Origin: JANJUB01 sp031386985
GTDB taxonomy: Bacteria; Armatimonadota; Fimbriimonadia; Fimbriimonadales; Fimbriimonadaceae
DNA: 64,000 bases
NCBI GenBank assembly: GCA_031386985.1
Contig: JANNCV010000044.1
Location: forward strand, 417,333 to 481,332
Reading direction: 5' to 3'
In this document: positions 17,503 through 25,324 of the stretch, in pieces
Layout of the letters: each line of letters opens with the position of its first letter
Numbering within the stretch: position 1 is the first letter of the stretch
Notes under the pieces: model-generated
What the model was told of the DNA's origin: nothing
The model's database searches: none
What the model saw: the letters and a program-made list of their open reading frames with translations, nothing else
Made by a program: the position numbers and the translations under genes

Positions 17503-18441
17503 ATGTTTGATGGAGCATTACGCGTAGTAGGCTTCATCATGCGCGTTCAAACTCGTGGTTCCCATCATCGCAGTGTTATGCGAGTCATTGGAAAAGTCCT
17601 GCAGGCCGAATCTGGCCCCCTTCGCCTTCCCGAGCTAGCTGGTCTCGCCGGCTATTCTCGCACCCACCTTACTCGGATGTTTGCCCATGCATTGGGCGAA
17701 ACTCCGGCTTCGCTAACTCGGCGATTGCGGCTTGAGAAGGCGGCCCACGCCCTTCAGACCCATCCCAGAAGCATTACGGAGCTAGCGTCAGAGTCGGGTT
17801 TTTCTGGGCCGGAGGCGTTTGCGCGGGCGTTCCGCCATGCCTTTGGTTGCGCCCCGACTGAGTTTTCGAGAGCGGGCCTTTGCTGGAAGCTTGGCGATGC
17901 CGACGCGCTTCATTGGGTGCCGAGCGTCTCGGATGTTATGATCCAAGTCCGGCATTCCGAGCTTGGGTATCAAGCCGTGGTTTCCCGCCGACGGGCAACT
18001 AGGATTGCGGCCCATCGGGTGGTGGGGCCGTACCCCCATTTGGTGAACTCATTCCCAGCTTTGCTTGAGGCAGCTGGTGGAATTCCCGATGAGCTCGAAA
18101 GGCGCGAGATATTCTGCATCTATCACGACAATCATCGTTGGGTGCCCCACCACAAACTACGATCCGATATCGGCTTTACACTTCTTCCTGGCGAAGTTTG
18201 CCCAATGAATCTAACGGAGAGAATCGTGCCCGCGGGGCCATACGTGCAAACTCTTGATTTCGTCCCGGGCGAGAAAAGTGGTGATGTTTGGCGTGAGATG
18301 AACCTGGAATGGATTCCTCGCTATGGAAAGAGGCCGAGGAACATCCCGGCGTTTGACGTGGTTCAAAACTGGCCGAGCGGCGAAAAACTCGGGCCAACGA
18401 AGAAATATATCGGGCTGGAAGTAGAAATGGGCGAACCCTAA
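17503..18441 (+). CDS. AraC-family regulator with GyrI-like effector domain
   Basis: 312 residues. An N-terminal AraC DNA-binding domain with two helix-turn-helices (about 25-125: LPELAGLAGYSRTHLTRMF; ITELASESGFSGPEAFARAF) is followed by a GyrI-like small-molecule-binding domain (about 160-310: VVGPYPHLVNSFPALLEAAG; DIGFTLLPGE). This is the Rob/BmrR-type architecture that senses hydrophobic or cationic drugs. An internal ATG at 17539 is an alternative start. It is divergent from the KOW-type gene. Targets cannot be named; no efflux gene is nearby. Confidence 0.88.
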   Translation: MFDGALRVVGFIMRVQTRGSHHRSVMRVIGKVLQAESGPLRLPELAGLAGYSRTHLTRMFAHALGETPASLTRRLRLEKAAHALQTHPRSITELASESGFSGPEAFARAFRHAFGCAPTEFSRAGLCWKLGDADALHWVPSVSDVMIQVRHSELGYQAVVSRRRATRIAAHRVVGPYPHLVNSFPALLEAAGGIPDELERREIFCIYHDNHRWVPHHKLRSDIGFTLLPGEVCPMNLTERIVPAGPYVQTLDFVPGEKSGDVWREMNLEWIPRYGKRPRNIPAFDVVQNWPSGEKLGPTKKYIGLEVEMGEP

Positions 18442-18445
18442 TCGC

Positions 18446-18451
18446 TATACT
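18446..18451 (+). promoter_or_regulatory. -10 box of the 18458 gene, leaderless
   Basis: TATACT ends six bases before the ATG at 18458. No Shine-Dalgarno is present and the -35 region is poor. Confidence 0.55.
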
Positions 18452-18457
18452 GGAAAC

Positions 18458-19699
18458 ATGAGACATCTTCTCCTGTTTCTGGTCATTCTAAGCTCAACGA
18501 TCGCAGGTGCGGCGGGATTCCCTGGGACATACAAGGGGACCCAAGATGGCACCGAGTTCACTCTCGAGCTTTCTCAAACTGGCAACTCCCTCTCGGGCAC
18601 CGCAAGGGCCTCGGTAATCGAGTTCAAACTTACCGGAACTGTCTCTGGGGAGAATGCCGAGGGCGATATCACGATTCTCACCGAGAAACTGAAATTCAAA
18701 GCAACTTTGACCGCCGATGGCGTTGACATGAAGATAGCCGATCTCGACGAGGCGGGTAAAGCCGATTGGGCGAGCGCGGACACAATCAATTTCAAACGCG
18801 TCGGCGAAGCGCCAAAAACCGAAGAACCCAAGGCGACGGGCAAACTTGCGAAGTTCGTGAAGGAACCTACCGAGGTTCTGAAATCGGGCAAAGAATACGT
18901 CCACGGCAGTGGCGGAAAAATGCGCTACCCGGCAAGCTGGAAGCTCGAAGAAATGGAGTTGGGCCCCAAGCTAACCCCGCCCGATGCCACCGCCGATGAA
19001 ATGTATCTCATCCTTTCCGAACCGGCGGCCGGAGCAACGGACCCGGCTTCGCCTGAAATTGTCGCCTATCTCGATAGTTCACTCAAGTCAAGCTTGCCCG
19101 ATATGAAGCAAGTTGGCAAAGTAGAAAAGGCTTCCGCCGGCAATGGGAAAGGCGCTTTTATCACCTGGGAGGGCACAGTGAACGGAAAACCTGCCCAAGT
19201 TCGCGCCTATGCCGCGATTTTGAAAGGCAATGGTGTTGCCCTGCTGGGCATCGGGCCCAAAGAAGTTTTAGAAAAGCGCGATAAGACGTTACGCGACATC
19301 TTCTTCACCTTCGGTTGGGGGCAAGGCCAGAAAGATCAAAACCTGGTTGGCAATTGGAAGCATTGGTCGTACAACCAAACCGCGGGGCGCGAAACGAACT
19401 CAACGGCCTCCCTGGCCGCCGATGGCACGTTTAGCTATCAAAGCAACTCGGAAACGAATGCCAACTTCTCGGGCAAGAACCAGTATGGCGACATCACCTG
19501 GACCGGCGGTCTTTCCTCCCGAGGCGGCTCCGGCTGGCGCGGAACCTGGACTGCCTACGGAGGCGAGCTCATCCTGAACTTCGAAGACGGCTCCCGTGAG
19601 GTTTTCAACTACGAGTTCAAGCAAGAAGGGGCGAACACGTTTCTGGTGACTTGGGGAGATGATAGGAAGAAGGCGTTGGAGTGGAGTCGAGCCGGGTAG
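18458..19699 (+). CDS. Secreted protein of unknown function
   Basis: 413 residues with a signal peptide (MRHLLLFLVILSSTIAGAAG). Residues 22-110 form a lipocalin-like small beta barrel of the kind seen in many secreted proteins (GTYKGTQDGTEFTLELSQTG; LSGTARA). A middle domain (about 150-285) and a second beta-rich lipocalin-like C-terminal part (NLVGNWKHWSYNQTAG; DGTFSYQS) follow. Function is unknown; the protein is probably extracytoplasmic. The next gene starts on the base after its stop codon (TAG then GTG), so the two are likely co-expressed. Confidence 0.7.
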   Translation: MRHLLLFLVILSSTIAGAAGFPGTYKGTQDGTEFTLELSQTGNSLSGTARASVIEFKLTGTVSGENAEGDITILTEKLKFKATLTADGVDMKIADLDEAGKADWASADTINFKRVGEAPKTEEPKATGKLAKFVKEPTEVLKSGKEYVHGSGGKMRYPASWKLEEMELGPKLTPPDATADEMYLILSEPAAGATDPASPEIVAYLDSSLKSSLPDMKQVGKVEKASAGNGKGAFITWEGTVNGKPAQVRAYAAILKGNGVALLGIGPKEVLEKRDKTLRDIFFTFGWGQGQKDQNLVGNWKHWSYNQTAGRETNSTASLAADGTFSYQSNSETNANFSGKNQYGDITWTGGLSSRGGSGWRGTWTAYGGELILNFEDGSREVFNYEFKQEGANTFLVTWGDDRKKALEWSRAG

Positions 19700-20243
19700 G
19701 TGAAGTCTAAGCGAAAGCTGTGGCTGTTGCTTTTGATCCTCCCGATCAGCTTGGTTGCGGTCGGATGGTGGACGGCTAGCCGGCCTCCGCCTCTTCCGAG
19801 CTGTTTGATCAAATTTCGCCTCGAGCCCTTAGATAAAGAGCATCGGCGCTCATTAGGAAACCAGATCACGGTGAGCCGATGGTACGCGGTTGAAGCAAAT
19901 CCAGAGGAGGTCTTTGCCTTGCTCGTCATAGAGCGCGATGATGAAATTGGTTGGTCGGAAAGTGCCCTATCAGAGGAAACTTGGGAAATGATCCCTATCA
20001 TCGGATACGAGAGTGGGTATTTAACCGGACATACGCGTCCCGAATGGGTCTCGAGTTGCGGTCGTACGCGTGAACACCACCGAACCAGAAACTTTGCTGG
20101 ACCGGGCGGTGGGTGCCTTGTGGCCCGGTTGGTACGAGGTCAGGTTCGGGCGAACGTGGACGAGCCACTTTCTCGTACCGACTGGTTGGCGAGAAGGAAC
20201 CTTTAGTCGCAAGCGAATTCTGGAGTTGTTGAAAAGCAAGTGA
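19700..20243 (+). pseudogene. Membrane-anchored unknown protein, frameshifted; paralogue of the 37955-38572 gene
   Basis: The first frame gives a signal anchor (KLWLLLLILPISLVAVGWW) and runs to about 20030; left alone it ends at 20206 with an improbable Arg/Gly-rich tail. The next frame continues sensibly (RVAVVRVNTTEPETLLDRA; ALWPGWYEVRFGRTW) and stops at 20241-20243, overlapping the following GTG (GTGA). Removing one A from TTTAACC near 20026 joins the halves. The restored C-terminus aligns with RPESVTAVDQLIASVWPRWF in the intact paralogue at 37955. I therefore read a single-base insertion in one gene, biological or from sequencing. Confidence 0.65.
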
Positions 20244-20785
20244 AGCCGAACCAGTCCACAAAGAGGCGATTTGTTGTTGATAAGTTGGAGTTCGAGGTTC
20301 AGGGTCCCACCCTCTCCTATCGCCCGACCCAACGCGCCAGGACTCATCAAACGGTCGGAGCGGTTGGAATCGCGATTATCTTTAGTTTCCTCGCATATCT
20401 CGTCTTCAAGAACAAACCCTTAACCAAACCTTGGCGACGATCTCGATCACTGGAACACTGCCGCGCGCTGGCTCTCCTCGTCTTCGCTCTGGGCCTGTTG
20501 TTCGCGATTCCCCTTTACTTGCGCGGGTCCTCAATAGCTCTCATTCTGGATTCGGCGCAAAAAAGCTTCAGAGAAGGGCCGAAGCAACTCCAAGACCTTA
20601 GCTTCGCTGAATCGGTTACGGTGTTGTTCAATAGCGGAGCCGGTGACTCGGTCGCATCTTGGACAGTTGGTGTTAGGGGGCAGGGCCAAAGCTACTACTT
20701 TCCGCTCCTAATGTTCGATCGGCAGGCAGAAGGAGATCGAGTCGCAAAGGAAATCTCCAATCATCTGAACCTACCAGTCTCGTAG
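20240..20785 (+). CDS. Two-TM protein of unknown function
   Basis: 181 residues from a GTG that overlaps the preceding stop (GTGA). Two membrane segments are visible (about 35-50, TVGAVGIAIIFSFLAYLVF, and 72-93, LALLVFALGLLFAIPLYL), followed by a soluble domain (SAQKSFREGPKQLQDLSF...). I do not recognise the family. Coupled translation with the frameshifted upstream gene suggests the two products work together at the membrane. The 210 bases that follow hold no gene. Confidence 0.6.
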   Translation: MKPNQSTKRRFVVDKLEFEVQGPTLSYRPTQRARTHQTVGAVGIAIIFSFLAYLVFKNKPLTKPWRRSRSLEHCRALALLVFALGLLFAIPLYLRGSSIALILDSAQKSFREGPKQLQDLSFAESVTVLFNSGAGDSVASWTVGVRGQGQSYYFPLLMFDRQAEGDRVAKEISNHLNLPVS

Positions 20786-20995
20786 TCCGAACCGGGCTGT
20801 TGAGAAATGAACCGGGAAAATCTCCCAAGGCGAATATGAAGCAACAAAATTTGCCAGGTTTGAGGGAGCCTAGTAGGGATACCGGGCGAAGCAATATCCA
20901 GCGGTGGCATAACATCATTGTTCTGATCGCAGCCCACCTTAACCGCCCGGGCTGCGCGGGACTTTCTTCGTTTTTGGCAAGGCTCGCCTGCGTAA

Positions 20996-21427
20996 CTATC
21001 GGATTAATTTCTCCATCGCCAGATGCGGAATCGTAACTTCGATAAACTCCTCGCCAACAACCTCATAACCCAGGCGTAAATAGAACGCGACGGCGGGCAT
21101 CCGGGCGTTCAGGGTGATAAGCGAGTACCCATTTTCCCGCACCCACTCTTCTGAAAACTCGCTCATCGCTCGCCCCACGCCTTGCCCCTGCGAATCGGGA
21201 TGAACGGCCACCTGCCGAATCTTGACGGTGGTTTCATCCAGCGGCTTGATCTGAAGCGTCCCCAAAATCTGCTCGCCTTCCATCGCAACCACGCACGTTT
21301 CAACCGCCTCCCCCGCAATATCCGCCGCTGAAAAATCCAACCCCAGCGGCCACCGCAGGATTGGACGCCGAAGGTCAAGCGCCTTCCCATAGAGCCCCGA
21401 TCCATGTTCAACAATCTGAACGTTCAT
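20996..21427 (-). CDS. GNAT-family N-acetyltransferase
   Basis: 143 residues from the ATG at 21427. The acetyl-CoA-binding signature is clear: VKIRQVAVHPDSQGQGVGRAM (motif A, with the QGQGVGRA pyrophosphate loop), followed by LITLNARMPAVAFYLRLGYE (motif B). It matches the ElaA/YjgM-like group that includes small-molecule and protein acetyltransferases. A -10-like CAAACT ends six bases before the ATG. A decayed copy of this gene's first 25 codons and promoter lies at 23177-23349. Substrate unknown. Confidence 0.88.
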   Translation of the reverse strand: MNVQIVEHGSGLYGKALDLRRPILRWPLGLDFSAADIAGEAVETCVVAMEGEQILGTLQIKPLDETTVKIRQVAVHPDSQGQGVGRAMSEFSEEWVRENGYSLITLNARMPAVAFYLRLGYEVVGEEFIEVTIPHLAMEKLIR

Positions 21428-21444
21428 GGTTTGAGTTTGCCATG
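21370..21444. repeat. Direct repeat, left copy (start of the GNAT gene and its promoter)
   Basis: These 75 bases align without gaps to 23275-23349 at 57 of 75 positions, in the same orientation. The repeats bracket the RHS tip and its neighbour gene. Confidence 0.65.
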
Positions 21445-21639
21445 TAGTTGACAGATGGTGGAGGGCTGCGCGCATTCTCGCTCGCTAGTCCCCGAAATCC
21501 GTTCCAGAATACAGCTTCATAGGGTGATGCTTCGCGGACTTATACTCCGGGCGTTTCCGAGCGAAGCGGAAGCAACTCAACCTTCCACCACTTCGACCCT
21601 CAGGGTCACAACACGTACCAAAGCAATAACAGCGGAACC

Positions 21640-22398
21640 ATGCAGGGGCCAGTTGGGTTTGGTTGGTTTGGCCAGATAGTCACGGGGGCAGTAGGGGGAG
21701 GTGGAACGGTTGGCACCGGTGGCGGCGACGGCGGCTACACCGATCCCGGAACAGGCGATATTGGCCATGGCGGAGGCGGCTCTATTGAACCCGGCCTCGG
21801 CGGCGGGCCTTCCATTGCTCCGGTTGAAGGGTGGGAAGGCGAAACTGTAGTCTGGCCAGATCCAGGGATTGGCTACGAAGACATCGCCCATTGGGGCCAC
21901 ATGGCTCTGGATGTAATCGGGGTTTTTGATCCATTCGGTGTCGCGGACTTCTTCAATGGTGTTTGGTACACAGCAGAAGGAAACTACCTAGATGCTGGCA
22001 CCTCGTTCGCCGGAATCATCCCCGTGATCGGAGACATCGGCAAGCTTGGTAAATATGGGCTCAAGATCAGCGAGGGGATTGCAGGTATCGGGGCGATAAT
22101 GCCATGGCACAGCCACCACATTATTCCGAGAGAGGGCTTGCAGTGGATGCAAGACAATGTGGACTGGTTTACCGACGAACTATACTCTTATTGGAACAAT
22201 GCATCCCACAACAGGGTAATGTTGCCCGAGCTGTACCACATTGCCATACACAATGGTTGGTTCGGGCAAGTCAAATATAACGAACGGTTTTTTCAATTGA
22301 TCCACGATGCTGGTGGCTTTGCGAATCCGAACTTGATTCATCCAGGTGTCTTGCAGTCAATAAAGCATAGACTCATGGATGAATACAATCTGTATTAA
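21640..22398 (+). CDS. Orphan RHS/polymorphic toxin C-terminus with HH-type nuclease-like motif
   Basis: 252 residues from this ATG, but the frame is open from 21523 and reads TYTPGVSERSG then STFHHFDPQGHNTYQ, a typical end of an RHS core. A further RHS remnant (VPEYSFIG) lies one frame over from 21489; dropping one G from GGG at 21522 joins them. After a Gly-rich linker comes a pre-toxin-like segment (DVIGVFDPFGVADFFNGVWY; GIIPVIGDIGKLG) and then HSHHIIPREGL...YHIAIHNGWF, resembling AHH/HNH-type nuclease toxins. The long RHS shell is missing, so this is a displaced or decaying tip. Confidence 0.65.
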   Translation: MQGPVGFGWFGQIVTGAVGGGGTVGTGGGDGGYTDPGTGDIGHGGGGSIEPGLGGGPSIAPVEGWEGETVVWPDPGIGYEDIAHWGHMALDVIGVFDPFGVADFFNGVWYTAEGNYLDAGTSFAGIIPVIGDIGKLGKYGLKISEGIAGIGAIMPWHSHHIIPREGLQWMQDNVDWFTDELYSYWNNASHNRVMLPELYHIAIHNGWFGQVKYNERFFQLIHDAGGFANPNLIHPGVLQSIKHRLMDEYNLY

Positions 22399-23019
22399 AT
22401 GTCGAGAGTTAATATCTTCTTCCCTCTCCAGAAACACCTTGTGTTTTTTGGCGGAGTGAAGCGAAAGGGAGTGGTGGCGGCATGTTCTGGGTATCACCCT
22501 TTGCCGCCGCAAGTGTTTTCGCCCGCCGAGTTGTTCGGAATCTCGCCCATCGATCTTGAACTGGCTAATCAGCTCTCTTGGCACTATTCGACCGGGACTC
22601 TCTGCTCGGATGCTTCCGCATTGAGGGATTTGGATTTTGCGGAGAGAGGTATTCGGCCCGACAGGGTGAAGTTCATCAAGCATGAGGAGGAAGGGGCCGT
22701 TGTGGACCCAAGGTTTTCTGATTGGGATTGGGTGACTTGGCATGCTAGTCATGTGTTTGAGCTGGTGCCCGATCAGAGCGATTCCACCTTGTTGGAAATT
22801 TGCCAAGTGTGCGGGGCGGTTGTTCCTAGGTTTACGTTGGAGTCTTTGAGTGCCAGCGAGGGCCTTCACTATCGGTCTTCTGTTCCTGTTGATAACCTCT
22901 TTATTGGAGATGCCGGCGGCTACAACAGCGTGGTTGTTACGCAGAGCTTCGTTGACTGGCATGAAAGCCGTGATTGGACCGAGATTGGATTCGTGCAACT
23001 CGGAACAGTGATGTTTTGA
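22399..23019 (+). CDS. Probable immunity protein for the RHS tip
   Basis: 206 residues. The ATG follows directly on the toxin stop (TAA then ATG), the usual arrangement of a toxin/immunity pair. The protein has no signal peptide or membrane segment, is acidic in the middle (KHEEEGAVVDPRFSDWDW), and contains one CQVCG motif near residue 135 reminiscent of one half of the double-CxxCG immunity-like proteins. The sequence alone does not place it in a named immunity family; the role is inferred from position. Confidence 0.55.
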   Translation: MSRVNIFFPLQKHLVFFGGVKRKGVVAACSGYHPLPPQVFSPAELFGISPIDLELANQLSWHYSTGTLCSDASALRDLDFAERGIRPDRVKFIKHEEEGAVVDPRFSDWDWVTWHASHVFELVPDQSDSTLLEICQVCGAVVPRFTLESLSASEGLHYRSSVPVDNLFIGDAGGYNSVVVTQSFVDWHESRDWTEIGFVQLGTVMF

Positions 23020-23176
23020 GCCAAAACATGAGTATTAGTCGCGCATTTTTCGCTCCGTGACCTACGCACTTCGCACCATACGCCGCCCCTCTTGGCAGTG
23101 TGGCGCAGACTGGAATCAGCGGGAGTAAACTTCGCATCGGGTTAAGCTAGTGGGATGAACAGAATGACAGATGCTA

Positions 23177-23332
23177 TTACGACAGCGCCACACGTGAACC
23201 ATGGATAAGAGAACACCGGTCGGCAGGAGAGCGTATGGCGCGAGGGACCCGAAGGTTCCCCAACACAGGCCGACGAAGATCAAGCGCTTTTAGATAAAAA
23301 GCCGAGCCATGCTCCGCGATGTGAACATTCAT
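23177..23332 (-). pseudogene. Truncated copy of the GNAT acetyltransferase gene
   Basis: The 51-codon frame from the ATG at 23332 begins MNVHIAEHGSAFYLKALDL and then RRPVL, against MNVQIVEHGSGLYGKALDL and RRPIL in the intact GNAT gene at 21427. After about 25 codons the similarity stops and the frame ends. The acetyl-CoA-binding region is absent, so it cannot be active. The upstream CAAACT box six bases before the ATG is conserved between the two copies. Confidence 0.7.
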
Positions 23333-23349
23333 GATATGAGTTTGCCATG
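23275..23349. repeat. Direct repeat, right copy
   Basis: Matches 21370-21444 at 57 of 75 positions without gaps, same orientation; it lies 1.9 kb from the first copy, on the other side of the RHS tip cassette. Confidence 0.65.
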
Positions 23350-23440
23350 AAATTCAACCCGTAGCGCGAGCCCAAGGTGAGTACGCCAGTTACATGTTAC
23401 AGGCCGCCGGTGGGCAAAGTTCCGGGAGCCTCCTAAATGT

Positions 23441-23446
23441 AATACT
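23441..23446 (+). promoter_or_regulatory. -10 box of the 23453 gene, leaderless
   Basis: AATACT ends six bases before the ATG at 23453. The -35 region is weak. Confidence 0.4.
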
Positions 23447-23452
23447 TGGATC

Positions 23453-23962
23453 ATGGGCTCATCTCGGACTTACACGGCCAAAACGGATAACGAGGCGATC
23501 ATTCGATTGAGCAAGGCTCAGATGAAGGGGGAGTGGCTTAGCGCATGCTTGAAGTGGTCCACTTTCTTTCTTTGGTCTGGATTCATCCTTTACTACTTTC
23601 CCCACTTCTTCGCCTCTCAGCAAGGCGAGTGGGTAGGACTTGGGGTCTTCGTGGCTTTTGCATTTCTGCTGGGATTTGTAAGTGTGATGGTTGGTTGGCA
23701 ACAGTCCATCGACAAATGCCGATCGAATCGCAAAATCGAGACGTGGGAATGCGAACTTAGCGACGAAGCATATTGCTACAAGGACAGCATGGGAATAGGC
23801 GTTCAAATTCCGTGGAGCCAAATGAAGGTCAAACTTGAACACCCTGACGGATATGTGGTCAACTATTGGAACCGGGATGTCATTATCTTCCGAAAGCCAC
23901 TTAAGGACGCCGGGTTAGATGAAGAGTTCGCACAGCGAATATCAGAAGCGAAGTCCGAGTAA
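23453..23962 (+). CDS. YcxB-like two-TM membrane protein
   Basis: 169 residues. Two membrane helices (about 35-52, STFFLWSGFILYYFPHFF, and 61-82, LGVFVAFAFLLGFVSVMVGW) precede a soluble C-terminal domain with a PWSQMKVKLEHPDGYVVNYW segment, the layout of YcxB-like proteins, whose function is unknown. It lies in the toxin island; proteins of this shape sometimes serve as immunity-like membrane proteins, but nothing here proves that. Confidence 0.6.
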   Translation: MGSSRTYTAKTDNEAIIRLSKAQMKGEWLSACLKWSTFFLWSGFILYYFPHFFASQQGEWVGLGVFVAFAFLLGFVSVMVGWQQSIDKCRSNRKIETWECELSDEAYCYKDSMGIGVQIPWSQMKVKLEHPDGYVVNYWNRDVIIFRKPLKDAGLDEEFAQRISEAKSE

Positions 23963-23979
23963 AGCCGAGACGAAGCCGC

Positions 23980-24411
23980 TCAGCCGGAATCAACTCGAAA
24001 CGAGAAATAGTAGTTCTCGAAAAACCAAAACGTGGTCTCGTTGACCTCGTTCATCTTGACCTCACGTCTACGAATGGAGCCAATGTCGGTACCTTCCCAA
24101 ATGCACATTAAATCAAGTCCGTAGCCGCCCTCCACTATGCCTCTGATAACCTCGAAAACTTGGCGCGTGGCGGCGACATCGTCTTCATCTGCTTCGAACC
24201 AATCTTCAGATGGACCAAAACAAGGTTCGTCGGTACTCAAGCAACGGAAGTGACAACTACAATCGCCAAACTCGCGGGTCAAAAACCACTGCTTTGCATA
24301 CTGCAGAATCGGGAAAGGAACCACGGGATTGGGCTCGAACCGAGCGTATTCTAACTCCAATGCTTGAAGGTCCGTCGGGGATTCGGTGGAGAGGTAGATT
24401 GAGTAACACAT
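23980..24411 (-). CDS. Conserved small protein of unknown function (MCYSIYLS type)
   Basis: 143 residues, acidic, no membrane segment. The N-terminus MCYSIYLSTESP and the Cys-containing CSCHFRC segment (about residues 52-58) are its most notable features; CxC...C could bind a metal. I do not recognise a characterised family. It converges on the YcxB-like gene with 17 bases between stops. Its neighbours suggest an accessory or immunity-type role, which is inference only. Confidence 0.5.
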   Translation of the reverse strand: MCYSIYLSTESPTDLQALELEYARFEPNPVVPFPILQYAKQWFLTREFGDCSCHFRCLSTDEPCFGPSEDWFEADEDDVAATRQVFEVIRGIVEGGYGLDLMCIWEGTDIGSIRRREVKMNEVNETTFWFFENYYFSFRVDSG

Positions 24412-24520
24412 CGCTCAGAGTTCAATTGTGGCGCTTGCGAACGTAATCATGACACAGGAAGTTGCGGTTGTTTACGAGTGGACTGGCCCGCCAAGTATTG
24501 GATCGTGACATCAGAATGCA

Positions 24521-25324
24521 CTAGTCGGCGGATGACATCCAACTGAACTCCCACTTGGGCCACGAGGAGCCGGGAGGGGCGACGGTAAGTTCGAATTCAG
24601 TCTCGATCGCCTTACGTCCGGTCCCCATCAAAGTCACTTCGCGCCGCTTTCCTTGAGTGAGTTTCATTTCAAAGTTCTCGAGGGACATTAGCGTCGGTGC
24701 GCCATGGCGACCGAGAAGACCGTCAACTGCAAAGTTGCTTTCCAGCAACAGCCCATAGTGAATGGCTTGCCTTGTAGTGCTTCGCAAGTTCGAGACTTTC
24801 AAGGTTTGTCCAGCCATAACTGCATTCTGCTCAGAGTCTGTGAGGCTCCCAAGAATCGCGAGGGCGCGCGGAGTATTCCAACCCCGACCGATCTCAAAAA
24901 ACGGGAACGCATGGGCGAGCCCGTAGGTTGAGTCAAGTTTTGCACGGGCGATCAACTTAGCGTGTTCCAAAAGCTCTGGAAACTCGCCATCTTGAAGCGT
25001 TAGTTCAGGCGGGAACTCTGGTTGCAGCGAGCTGAGCCGAGATTCGACAATGATCCCGTCCCTCACAAACGCCGATACCCTGCCAACTGGAGGCGAAGGT
25101 TGATATTGGCGGGAGGAGACTCCGACCAATGGCAAGCCAGTTCCGATTGAGGCCATTTGCCAATACTGGGCACTCGTCAGAAGCTTGTCCCAGCGTTTGA
25201 CGCGGAAAGCTGGCACCGGTTGGGGTGGCACTTTCAACCGGGTCGTTGACATACTGCCAACAACCCGATAATCACCCAATGTTTCATACCCGACGAGGGC
25301 ACCGCTCCCCGTCCATAGAAACAC
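24521..25324 (-). CDS. C-terminal part of a frameshifted secreted protein of unknown function
   Basis: 267 residues from a GTG at 25324, beginning VFLWTGSGALVGYETLGD. It overlaps the end of the preceding frame by 91 bases. The overlap reads far better if the two frames are one protein: one extra G in CAGTG at about 25323 would give NHGAPQVFLWTGSGALVGYE. The middle and end are unrecognised. If the frameshift is real, the fragment may still be made from the GTG. Confidence 0.5.
   Translation of the reverse strand: MFLWTGSGALVGYETLGDYRVVGSMSTTRLKVPPQPVPAFRVKRWDKLLTSAQYWQMASIGTGLPLVGVSSRQYQPSPPVGRVSAFVRDGIIVESRLSSLQPEFPPELTLQDGEFPELLEHAKLIARAKLDSTYGLAHAFPFFEIGRGWNTPRALAILGSLTDSEQNAVMAGQTLKVSNLRSTTRQAIHYGLLLESNFAVDGLLGRHGAPTLMSLENFEMKLTQGKRREVTLMGTGRKAIETEFELTVAPPGSSWPKWEFSWMSSAD

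Larger units (their letters stand above)
23020..23452. other. Gene-free stretch with a gene remnant
   Basis: 433 bases between the probable immunity gene and the next coding region. The only structure I can support is the truncated GNAT copy at 23177-23332 with its promoter. The rest shows no coding potential, no strong hairpin and no T tract. Confidence 0.6.

Noticed and set aside
22357..22998. 213-residue antisense frame across the probable immunity gene
   Set aside because: The sense frame is coupled to the toxin stop and has better residue composition; the antisense frame has no promoter.
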